Shown piece by piece: positions 44,741 through 52,212 of a stretch of 64,000 bases of DNA. The DNA lies in the NCBI GenBank assembly GCA_011525685.1, contig WYBW01000181.1, positions 43,809-107,808 on the forward strand, read 5' to 3'. Positions within the stretch are counted from its first letter, which is position 1. Each line of letters begins with the position of its first letter. Under the pieces are notes generated by a model. It made no database searches, was not told where the DNA came from, and worked only from the letters and a program-made list of their open reading frames with translations. This DNA is from Verrucomicrobiia bacterium. GTDB taxonomy: Bacteria > Verrucomicrobiota > Verrucomicrobiia > Limisphaerales > JADLHS01. The position numbers were made by a program, and so were the translations under genes.

Positions 44741-45679
44741 TCAGAAATATCCGGCCTTCTTCCGGTCCTCCATGGCCGCTTCGCTCGACTTGTCGTCGGC
44801 GCGCGAACCGCGCTCGGTCACACGCGCAGCGGCGACTTCGGCAATGATGTCGTCAATCGTGTAAGCCTTTGATTCGATCATGCCGGTGCTGATCATATCG
44901 GCGATGGTGCGGACGCGAACTACGAGCTTTGCGACCGTCTCCGCAGGTCGTGGCCGCGCACCATCGTACGGATCGGGTCTGGCCCCATCCGTCGGCGGCG
45001 GTGGGACAGGCAGCCATTGGCCGTTGCGACGGAAACACTCGCGTTCGTGGCTGAAGTAAATCGTGGGTACTTCGAGCTTCTCGCGCTTGATGTATTCCCA
45101 CACGTCCATCTCGGTCCAATTGGAAAGGGGAAAGACGCGCATGTTCTCGCCGGGGTTCAGCCGCGCGTTGTAGAGATTCCAGATTTCGGGCCGCTGATTC
45201 TTGGGATCCCATTGCCCGAAGCTGTCGCGGAAACTGAAAAACCGTTCCTTCGCGCGGGCCTTTTCCTCATCACGCCGCGCGCCGCCGACGCAGCAATCGA
45301 ACCGGAACTCCTCGATGGCGCCGAGCAGCGCGGGGATTTGCAGCCGGTTGCGGCTGATTTCACCTGGGGCGGGCTGGGCCAGACCCTTGGCAATCGCGTC
45401 GTCCACGGTGCGGACAATGAGCTTGGCGCCGAGTTGTTTCGCGCGCCGATCGCGGAACTCCAGCAACTCGGGAAACTCGTGGCCGGTCTCGACGTTGAGG
45501 AATGGCATCGGGATGTCCGAAGGCCGAAAAGCCTTTTCGGCCAGACGCAGGAGGCAGATGGAGTCCTTGCCGCCGGAGAACAGAATCGCCGGCCGTTCAA
45601 ACTCGGCCGCCACCTCGCGCAGCACGTGAATGGCCTCGGTTTCGAGATGCTGCAGATGGTCCAGATGGTAGGCGCTCAT
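44741..45679 (-). CDS. cysD: Sulfate adenylyltransferase, small subunit
   Basis: 312 residues from ATG 45679. PP-loop ATP pyrophosphatase motif LFSGGKDS (33-40), then DIPMPFLNVETGHEFPELLEFRD, FDCCVGGARRDEEKARAKER and FPLSNWTEMDVWEYI, ending with KKAGYF as in CysD. A low-complexity insert of about 25 residues (VPPPPTDGARPDPYDGARPRP, roughly 230-250) replaces the usual short loop and contains two DGARP copies. The start overlaps the cysH stop in a TGATG arrangement. Works with CysN in the cytoplasm. Confidence 0.95.
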   Translation of the reverse strand: MSAYHLDHLQHLETEAIHVLREVAAEFERPAILFSGGKDSICLLRLAEKAFRPSDIPMPFLNVETGHEFPELLEFRDRRAKQLGAKLIVRTVDDAIAKGLAQPAPGEISRNRLQIPALLGAIEEFRFDCCVGGARRDEEKARAKERFFSFRDSFGQWDPKNQRPEIWNLYNARLNPGENMRVFPLSNWTEMDVWEYIKREKLEVPTIYFSHERECFRRNGQWLPVPPPPTDGARPDPYDGARPRPAETVAKLVVRVRTIADMISTGMIESKAYTIDDIIAEVAAARVTERGSRADDKSSEAAMEDRKKAGYF

Positions 45680-46362
45680 CAGATCAGCCCTCGCTCCAGC
45701 CGCTCGGCGCCGGCCACGGCCTGGCCGCCCCAATCGGCGTGCAGACCACATTCGCGTTTCTCGTCGGCCTTGGCCGGATCGAAGTAATCCCACTCGTTGG
45801 GCAGGTTGTTTTCCCGCAGATAATCCTCCATGTCCGCGTCGCTCCAGTAAAAGAGCGGACTGACCTTGAGCGAGCCGAAATTTTTATCCTCGGAAACGAT
45901 GTCGAGTCCGGCACGATTCGGATTCTGCACCTGACGCAACGCGGTGATCCAGACGGTGGGCGACAGCTCTTTCATGCCGCGCTGAAATGGTTCCAGCTTC
46001 ATCACGGCGCTGAACTGCTTCAGCGCCTCGTCCTGTTCAGTCGAAGGAATCGGACCGTGGATCGCGTCGCGATGAGCGGCCGTCATCCTCGGCAGATAGG
46101 GTTTGAGGTTCAGCTTGAGTCGCTGGCGAAGCTGCTCGGCGTGCCGGTAGGTGGCCGGGCGATTGTAGCCGTGGTCCACCCACAACACGGGGATGTCTGG
46201 TTGCACCTGCACGCACAGGTGCAGGATGACCGCCTCGTAAGGTCGGAAATTCGTCGAGACGATGGCGCGGCCATTGGCCTGAGATACGGCCCATCTGATG
46301 ATCTCCAGGGCCGACTGCTGGCGCAGCTCGGCGTTGGCTTGGGCAATCTGGTCAGGGTTCAT
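45679..46362 (-). CDS. cysH: Phosphoadenylyl-sulfate reductase
   Basis: 227 residues with PP-loop-like N-terminus and the redox motif KRECGLH (Cys about 205) near the C-terminus. It reduces PAPS (or APS) to sulfite with thioredoxin. The CC...CxxC iron-sulfur motif of APS reductases is absent, so PAPS is the expected substrate, which requires an APS kinase (CysC) not present in this window. Its stop overlaps the cysD start, giving translational coupling. The N-terminal SGGKDS-like P-loop is degenerate (STNFRP), as in the PAPS-reductase family. Confidence 0.9.
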   Translation of the reverse strand: MNPDQIAQANAELRQQSALEIIRWAVSQANGRAIVSTNFRPYEAVILHLCVQVQPDIPVLWVDHGYNRPATYRHAEQLRQRLKLNLKPYLPRMTAAHRDAIHGPIPSTEQDEALKQFSAVMKLEPFQRGMKELSPTVWITALRQVQNPNRAGLDIVSEDKNFGSLKVSPLFYWSDADMEDYLRENNLPNEWDYFDPAKADEKRECGLHADWGGQAVAGAERLERGLI

Positions 46363-46407
46363 GGATGGCTGGCTCTCTTTGGTAGAGGTTTGGTTTTGGA
46401 ACAGAGT

Positions 46408-48084
46408 TCAGGCTGCAACAGCGGCCCGCTCCGCCCAGAGCACTCGCTCCACCCAATCCCCAAAACGTTCGTTCGCATGACGCTCTTTCGCGTAGCGCGA
46501 CAGGATGGGACGCAACTCGCTCTCGATTTCCGGTTCTTTCACCACATCTTTCCACACGCGATTGAGCCGCGTGCCCGCCGCGTTTCCTCCCAGCCAGACT
46601 TGATAGCGACCTGGCGCTTTGCCCACGAAAGCCATCTCCGCCATGTATGGCCGTGCGCAGCCGTTGGGACAACCGGTCGAGCGGATGATGATTTCTTCGC
46701 CGGCCAGGCCCACCTCGGCGCAGAGTTTCTCCAAGCGGTCCACCAAGCCGGGCAACATTCGCTCGGACTCCGCCAGTGCGAGGCCGCAGGTGGGCAGGGC
46801 GGGGCAGGCCATCGCGGCGGCGTGCAGCAGAGTAGCTTGGCTCTCGGTTTTCACCCCGTGCGAAGTGAGCAGCACGTTTACGGCGGCTTTGTCGGATTCG
46901 GGAACATTGGCGAGAATCACGTTCTGGTTGGCTGTCAAACGAAATTCGACGCCTGGAAACTTCTCGGCGACCTGCCGCAAGGCGGTTTTCTGTGCATCCT
47001 TGACCCGGCCTGTTTCGACAAACAGGCCCAGAAACCAGGAGCCATCCACGGCGCGGTGCCAGCCGTGAAGATCGCCCATGGTCGTGAAGCGATATGGTTT
47101 CGCGGCAGCGAGAGCGATGCCGGCACGTTGGTTGACTTCCTTTCGAATGAATTCCACTCCGCGTTCGGCCACGACATATTTCAATCGTGCGTGCTTGCGC
47201 TCCGCGCGGTCGCCGAAATCACGATGAATTGTGAGTACCGCTTTCGCCACCTCGACCACTTTGTCAGGGGTGAAGAACCCAATTACATCCGCCAGCCGCG
47301 GATAGGTGGCCTCGTTGCCGTGGCTGCGACCCATGCCGCCGCCGACGGCGAGGTTATAGCCGATGAGTTCATCATTCTCCACAATGGCGATGAAGCCGAG
47401 GCAGTTCGTCAACACGTCCAGATCGTTTACCGGCGGAATGACGAAGGCCGTTTTGAATTTGCGGGGCAGATAAGTCTGGCCGTAAAGCGGGTCAACAAAA
47501 CCCCTGTTCTCCGGCGCGTCATTGTCGAGCTGCACCCCGTCAATCCAGATCGAGTGGTATGCCTTGGTTTGCGGCGCGAGCGCCATGGCGACTTTGTAAC
47601 AGTCCGCAAAGACCTGCTCGCGCGCCTTCGTGTAGGCCGGTGTGGGCGGTGCGAGCACGTTGCGGTTGACGTCACCGCACGCGGCCAGGGTGGAGAGCAA
47701 GGACTCGTTGATGCGTTTGATGAGCGGACGAAGGTTGCCCTTGAGCACGCCATGAAACTGGATGCTCTGGCGCGTAGTGATGCGGAGGGTGTTGTTGCCG
47801 AATTCGGTGGCCAACTCGTCGAACACGCGCCACTGGCTGGCGGTCATCACACCACCGGGGATGCGTCCCCGGACCATCATCATGTACTTCTTGCCGGTCT
47901 TGCGCAGGTCGCGGTCGTCCTGTTGATACGAGCCGTGAAACTTGAGAAACTGGCCGTCATCCTCCGAAAAATGGTCTGCGCTCGCGTCAGCTAAAGTCTG
48001 GGCAATCGTCCCAGCCAGCGTTGGGTTTGCCGCCTTCAGGCTCTCGTTTCGCGAAATGCCTGACTTGGATTGAGTGTCATTCAT
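46408..48084 (-). CDS. cysI: Assimilatory sulfite reductase hemoprotein
   Basis: 558 residues from ATG 48084. Two ferredoxin-like/siroheme repeats: TTRQSIQFHGV and TANQNVILANV, and the siroheme-4Fe4S cysteines in ACPALPTCGLALAESER (about 425 and 431) and TGCPNGCARPYMAE (about 471 and 475). Reduces sulfite to sulfide with six electrons. No CysJ flavoprotein is encoded nearby, so electrons may come from ferredoxin or an unlinked reductase. First gene of the leftward cys operon; cysH begins 45 bp downstream. Confidence 0.93.
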   Translation of the reverse strand: MNDTQSKSGISRNESLKAANPTLAGTIAQTLADASADHFSEDDGQFLKFHGSYQQDDRDLRKTGKKYMMMVRGRIPGGVMTASQWRVFDELATEFGNNTLRITTRQSIQFHGVLKGNLRPLIKRINESLLSTLAACGDVNRNVLAPPTPAYTKAREQVFADCYKVAMALAPQTKAYHSIWIDGVQLDNDAPENRGFVDPLYGQTYLPRKFKTAFVIPPVNDLDVLTNCLGFIAIVENDELIGYNLAVGGGMGRSHGNEATYPRLADVIGFFTPDKVVEVAKAVLTIHRDFGDRAERKHARLKYVVAERGVEFIRKEVNQRAGIALAAAKPYRFTTMGDLHGWHRAVDGSWFLGLFVETGRVKDAQKTALRQVAEKFPGVEFRLTANQNVILANVPESDKAAVNVLLTSHGVKTESQATLLHAAAMACPALPTCGLALAESERMLPGLVDRLEKLCAEVGLAGEEIIIRSTGCPNGCARPYMAEMAFVGKAPGRYQVWLGGNAAGTRLNRVWKDVVKEPEIESELRPILSRYAKERHANERFGDWVERVLWAERAAVAA

Positions 48085-48406
48085 AAGCAATACAACATAA
48101 ACTGAGTGACAATCATTTCATAATGGAAGTTGTTGTCAAATAGCTTTTTGCCAGAAATATCGCAACCGACTAGCAGCTAAATGCCTACCATATAAGTGTG
48201 GATTCAGCTTGCTTTCCAATCGCTTGTTGCCAAAGTGCTTCTGAAGTTGGCAGCAGACATAAGAGGGTCCATTTTTCTTAGCGATTGGGCTCAACGAGGT
48301 CTGCCATGATGCCGACAGGCGAGGACTGCGCGTCGTCGAGTTTCCGAGTTCCGCTTCGGTCATCGAAGATTGCGGCGAAGTCTTACGGCCCTATAATTCA
48401 CTGCCC
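48085..48406. other. Divergent region cysI/mnmA
   Basis: 322 bp, more AT-rich near cysI. TGACAA (48107-48112) and TTGTCA (48133-48138) form a spaced inverted repeat that could be a cysI operator, and TTGACA can be read leftward around 48134-48139 as a weak -35. A 75-codon ORF in the region has no recognisable family and is not supported. Confidence 0.4.
48370..48397 (+). promoter_or_regulatory. Promoter of mnmA (leaderless)
   Basis: TTGCGG (48370-48375) and TATAAT (48392-48397), spacing 16 bp. A start point about 7 bp after the -10 falls at ~48404, three bases before the GTG start, so the message would be leaderless or nearly so. Confidence 0.55.
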
Positions 48407-49486
48407 GTGATTGCATCAAAGAAGACACGCGTCGTTTGCGGCATGAGTGGCGGAGTGGATTCCTCCGCGACCGCCGCGCTGCTGCTTGAGCAAGGCTACG
48501 AAGTGGTGGGCATCACACTCAAACTTTGGCCGCAGGATTGCGTATCGCGGGCCGAGGACAAATGTTGCGGCCCACAAGCGGTCTCGGACGCGCGCGCGGT
48601 CTGCCATAAACTGGGGATTCCCTATTACCTCATTGATGAGGCCGAGCAGTTTCAGCGCAAGGTGATTCAGTATTTCGCCGATGAATACAAAGCCGGGCGG
48701 ACGCCAAACCCGTGCGTGATGTGCAACCAGAACCTAAAGTTCGGGCGGCTGATTGATCGCGCGGATCAATTGGGCGCGGAGTTCATCGCCACCGGCCATT
48801 TTGCCCGGCTGGAGCGGAAGAATGGCCGCATTCTGCTCAAGCGCGGGCGCGATCTGAAAAAGGACCAGAGCTACTTCCTGTTCTCGTTGCGTCAGGACCA
48901 GCTAGCCCGCGCCTTGTTTCCGCTCGGAGACAGGACCAAGGGCGACACCCGTGAATTGGCGCGTCACTGCCAGCTCAAAACCGCCGACAAGGAGGAGAGC
49001 ATGGAGATCTGTTTCGTGCCGGACAACGACTACGGGAAGTTTCTGGAACAAGCAAAATTGGCCACAAGGCATCGCGGTGACATTGTGGATAAGCAAGGCC
49101 GAGTGCTCGGTCAACACGACGGTATCGAGTTCTACACCATTGGCCAGCGGCGCGGACTGGGCATCTCGAGCGCACAGCCGCTTTATGTCATTGACCTGGA
49201 TGCCGCGAACAATCGCGTTGTCGTGGGAAAGGAAGCTGATCTCGCATGCGGCGAATTTACGGTGGACCGCTGCAACTGGATTCCCTTCGACACGCCACCG
49301 CCGAGTCTTGAGGTCACCACCAAGATTCGTTACAACCATCCCGGCACACCGGCGACCGTCACGCCGTTGGACGGCGGGCGGGCACGAGTGCGATTGCACG
49401 CCGCCCAACGAGCCGTCACTCCCGGACAGGCGGCGGTGTTTTATCACGACGATTTGGTGGTGGGCGGCGGGTGGATTCTGCGGTAG
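48407..49486 (+). CDS. mnmA: tRNA 2-thiouridylase
   Basis: 359 residues, start GTG 48407. Installs the 2-thio group on U34 of tRNA-Lys, Glu and Gln, using sulfur relayed from a cysteine desulfurase. PP-loop GMSGGVDSS (about 12-20), the nucleophilic Cys in TPNPCVMCNQN (about 102) and the second Cys in ESMEICFVPD (about 200) are present, as is the family's C-terminal beta-barrel. Full length. Transcribed from a strong -10 directly before the start codon. Confidence 0.95.
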   Translation: MIASKKTRVVCGMSGGVDSSATAALLLEQGYEVVGITLKLWPQDCVSRAEDKCCGPQAVSDARAVCHKLGIPYYLIDEAEQFQRKVIQYFADEYKAGRTPNPCVMCNQNLKFGRLIDRADQLGAEFIATGHFARLERKNGRILLKRGRDLKKDQSYFLFSLRQDQLARALFPLGDRTKGDTRELARHCQLKTADKEESMEICFVPDNDYGKFLEQAKLATRHRGDIVDKQGRVLGQHDGIEFYTIGQRRGLGISSAQPLYVIDLDAANNRVVVGKEADLACGEFTVDRCNWIPFDTPPPSLEVTTKIRYNHPGTPATVTPLDGGRARVRLHAAQRAVTPGQAAVFYHDDLVVGGGWILR

Positions 49487-49793
49487 TTGCTTTCATCACT
49501 CTTGATGCTGATGTAGTCCTTCGAGAGGTAAAGCCCCGGCTTTGCTAGGGAAAGTCCATCAGAAGGCCGATGAAGCGGCGTTCACTCGATTGCATTGACA
49601 TCCTTGTCAGTAGGTTGTTCTACGGAGGAGACCATCGGGTGATCTGCGGACAGATCCGACTCGCATCTTCGCTTGACTCATGCACTTATAGATTGGCATA
49701 CTGCGCATAAGTCGTATGAAGTTACTGGACATTTCTTCGGGGACACTTATTATTCAGCGAGTAGGTGGTGCAAATCCAAAGCACAGGACAAAA
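49487..49793. other. Upstream region of the PEP-CTERM gene
   Basis: 307 bp with no gene. It contains the palindrome TGACA-TCCT-TGTCA (49596-49609). The frame upstream of ATG 49794 is open from 49716 but unconserved. No other structure was noticed. Confidence 0.5.
49596..49609. promoter_or_regulatory. Palindrome TGACA-N4-TGTCA
   Basis: TGACATCCTTGTCA, perfect 5-bp arms, 185 bp before the PEP-CTERM start. The same arms and 4-bp spacer occur in the operator-like palindrome at 14645-14666, so both may be bound by one regulator. Confidence 0.35.
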
Positions 49794-50510
49794 ATGAAGA
49801 ACTACAAGAACAGTCTTAAGTCGGCGGGCGCAATTCTCGTGGCCGCTTATTTCGCATTAGTGCCTTCAGCGCTTAGCGGACTCTTTTGGAATGAGGCGTC
49901 CGGTGGAGGCGGCGAGGCCGGGGATTTGATTGGTACTGCTCAAATTATTTCCGGTTCGTTTGTCCTGGATGGAATTGTTGGAGATTTGAGTTCCCCCACC
50001 GACCGGGACATTTATCAGATTTACATTTCCGATCCGACCACGTTCGACATAAGGGTCACTCTCACCACGGGCAACACAGACACCATCCTGGCGATCTTCA
50101 ACTCGAGTGGCTTGGGTTTGGTTTACAATGATAACATCAGCGAAACGAATTTCCGGTCACAACTTACTGGTGCCAGCGGATTCATCACCACTCCCAACAT
50201 TTATTACCTTGCCATCATGGGAGGTGAACAGACGTTCACAAGTGCTGGAGGTAATATTTGGAATGAGGCCGCCCCCTTTGAAGTGCAGAAGGCTCCTGAT
50301 GGGGCTGGGGCAACCGGCTCGCTCATTGGTTACGCTGGATCGGGGGCGCCTACTGCCGTGGGTACTTACATCATTACAATGTCCGGAGTCACGCCTGTCC
50401 CCGAACCCGCCTTTTACGGGGTGGCCTTTGCCGTGATGGGGCTGGCAGTGGCTGGGATTCGCTCCATACGGTCCCGAAGGAAGCAGCGCAATTTGCCTGT
50501 TTCATTTTAA
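49794..50510 (+). CDS. PEP-CTERM-sorted secreted protein
   Basis: 238 residues from ATG 49794. Signal peptide (SLKSAGAILVAAYFALVPSALSG), a Gly/Ser-rich beta-sandwich resembling a bacterial pre-peptidase C-terminal (PPC) domain (DRDIYQIYISDP...TTGNTDTILAIFNSSGLGLVYND), then VPEPAFYGVAFAVMGLAVAGIRSIRSRRK: the PEP motif, a membrane helix and a basic tail. PEP-CTERM proteins are processed by exosortase and displayed or released in exopolysaccharide-producing bacteria. No exosortase gene is in the window. Confidence 0.85.
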   Translation: MKNYKNSLKSAGAILVAAYFALVPSALSGLFWNEASGGGGEAGDLIGTAQIISGSFVLDGIVGDLSSPTDRDIYQIYISDPTTFDIRVTLTTGNTDTILAIFNSSGLGLVYNDNISETNFRSQLTGASGFITTPNIYYLAIMGGEQTFTSAGGNIWNEAAPFEVQKAPDGAGATGSLIGYAGSGAPTAVGTYIITMSGVTPVPEPAFYGVAFAVMGLAVAGIRSIRSRRKQRNLPVSF

Positions 50511-50731
50511 TCCAGGACCTAGCCTCCTCTTTCAGTTCAGTTACCGCACTATCGGGCAACTTATGGCTCGCATTCCAGTTCGCTGAATTTTCACCACGCT
50601 CGATTGCCGAGCCGCCGGTGAGGATGTCCAAGTGGTTCTCGGTCTGCTCTTTTCCAGCCATTCGCTTGCGGCCTTGGATGGCAATAAACCCCTTGTTGAC
50701 TGCCTGGCTTTCCGGCTAAATCCGTCGCGCC

Positions 50732-52141
50732 ATGGGAAAGGTTACGGATATTCGCACCACCGCCGCCGGCTTGTATTTCCTGCCGGTGCAGACGCGCGTC
50801 CCGCTCAAGTTTGGCAGTGAGACCCTCACACACGTGACCTGCGCCCGGGCACGCGTGACTGTGGCCGATGTCTCTGGCCGGCAAGCCGAAGGATGGGGCG
50901 AAACGCCTCTGAGTGTGCAGTGGGTCTGGCCCAGTGCCATCCCTTACGAGCAAAGGCATGAGGCTCTGAAGTCGTTTTGCCGGCAACTGACAGAGTTATG
51001 GTCCAGCATCACGACCCGCGGGCATCCGCTTGAGATCGGGTATGAGTTTCAGGAAACCGTCCTGCCGGGGTTCTGGAGTGGCTTCAACCGCCGCCACCGC
51101 GCGGGTCAGGAACCAATGCCGTGGTTGGCGGCGCTGGTGTGTTGTTCGCCGTTCGATCTCGCGCTGCACGATGCCTACGGCAACCTGCTCGCCCGCCCGG
51201 TGTACGAAACCTATGGTCCCGAATTCATGAATCGCGATCTGGCCGCCTTTCTCCAGCCAGCGGTTGGCTCGAGCGTCTCCTTCAAGGGCAAATACCCCGC
51301 CGAATTCCTCGCCGCGTCTTCCGCCGACCGTTTGGTTGCGTGGCACCTTGTGGGTGGTTTGGACCCGCTTGACGATTCGGAACGGACCGGCGCGGAACCG
51401 AGCGACGGTTATCCCGTCACGCTGGAACAGTGGATTGAGCGCGACGGATTGAAGTGTTTGAAAGTGAAACTGCGCGGTAATGACGCGGATTGGGATTTCC
51501 AACGTCTCGTGAGGGTGGGTCAGATTGCCCTTGGCCGTGAGGTGAATTGGCTTTCCGCCGACTTCAACTGCACGGTGCGCGAGCCGGAGTATGTCAACGG
51601 GATTCTGGACCGGCTGCGTGACACGCAACCGCGCATTTATGGAATGCTGTTGTACGTGGAGCAACCGTTTCCCTACGAACTGGAGCAATACCCGATTGAC
51701 GTTCGCAGTGTTTCTGCCCGCAAGCCGTTGTTCCTGGACGAAAGCGCGCATGAATGGAAGCACGTCCGGTTGGGCCGCGACTTGGGCTGGTCGGGCGTGG
51801 CGCTTAAAACTTGCAAGACGCAGACAGGCGCGGTTTTGAGCGCCTGCTGGGCCAAGGCCCACGGAATGAGCCTGATGGTGCAGGACCTGACGAATCCGAT
51901 GCTGGCTCAGATTCCCCATCTGCTGCTGGCCGCGCATACCGGTACGATCATGGGGGTGGAAACCAACGCCATGCAGTTCTATCCCGAAGCCTCCCGACCC
52001 GAGGCGGCGGTGCATCCGGGGTTGTACCAACGTCGCGACGGTGAATTGAATCTGACCTCGGCGCGAGGTCCGGGGTTCGGCTATCGGCTGGAGGAAATCC
52101 GACGCGAACTGCCGGAACCAGCAGCACTGTGCAAAGCCTGA
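50732..52141 (+). CDS. Enolase-superfamily (mandelate racemase/MLE-type) protein
   Basis: 469 residues. The barrel carries the superfamily's metal and acid/base positions: Lys in LKVKLRG (about 243), Asp in LSADFN (about 275), Glu in YVEQPF (about 308), Asp in FLDES (about 334) and Lys in LKTCKTQTG (about 360). The N-terminal capping domain includes SPFDLALHDAYG. Such enzymes abstract a proton alpha to a carboxylate (dehydratases, racemases, cycloisomerases). It is longer than the usual 350-400 residues. Substrate cannot be predicted; no sugar-catabolic neighbours are present. Confidence 0.8.
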   Translation: MGKVTDIRTTAAGLYFLPVQTRVPLKFGSETLTHVTCARARVTVADVSGRQAEGWGETPLSVQWVWPSAIPYEQRHEALKSFCRQLTELWSSITTRGHPLEIGYEFQETVLPGFWSGFNRRHRAGQEPMPWLAALVCCSPFDLALHDAYGNLLARPVYETYGPEFMNRDLAAFLQPAVGSSVSFKGKYPAEFLAASSADRLVAWHLVGGLDPLDDSERTGAEPSDGYPVTLEQWIERDGLKCLKVKLRGNDADWDFQRLVRVGQIALGREVNWLSADFNCTVREPEYVNGILDRLRDTQPRIYGMLLYVEQPFPYELEQYPIDVRSVSARKPLFLDESAHEWKHVRLGRDLGWSGVALKTCKTQTGAVLSACWAKAHGMSLMVQDLTNPMLAQIPHLLLAAHTGTIMGVETNAMQFYPEASRPEAAVHPGLYQRRDGELNLTSARGPGFGYRLEEIRRELPEPAALCKA

Positions 52142-52212
52142 AGACGCCCTCGGAACAATTCCGAATCATGCTTGTCCTTGCCAGTTATGCTTAAGCCGGT
52201 CATAAATTGCCC

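Noticed and set aside
45502..47994. An 830-codon open frame on the upper strand across cysD, cysH and cysI
   Set aside because: Antisense to three strongly supported genes, no recognisable domain, composition typical of shadow frames in GC-rich DNA.
48085..48140. A full -35/-10 promoter for cysI
   Set aside because: A TTGACA can be read leftward near 48134-48139 but no acceptable -10 at 16-18 bp was found.
48136..48363. A 75-codon leftward ORF in the cysI/mnmA gap
   Set aside because: No family, no ribosome-binding site, occupies a region expected to be promoter.
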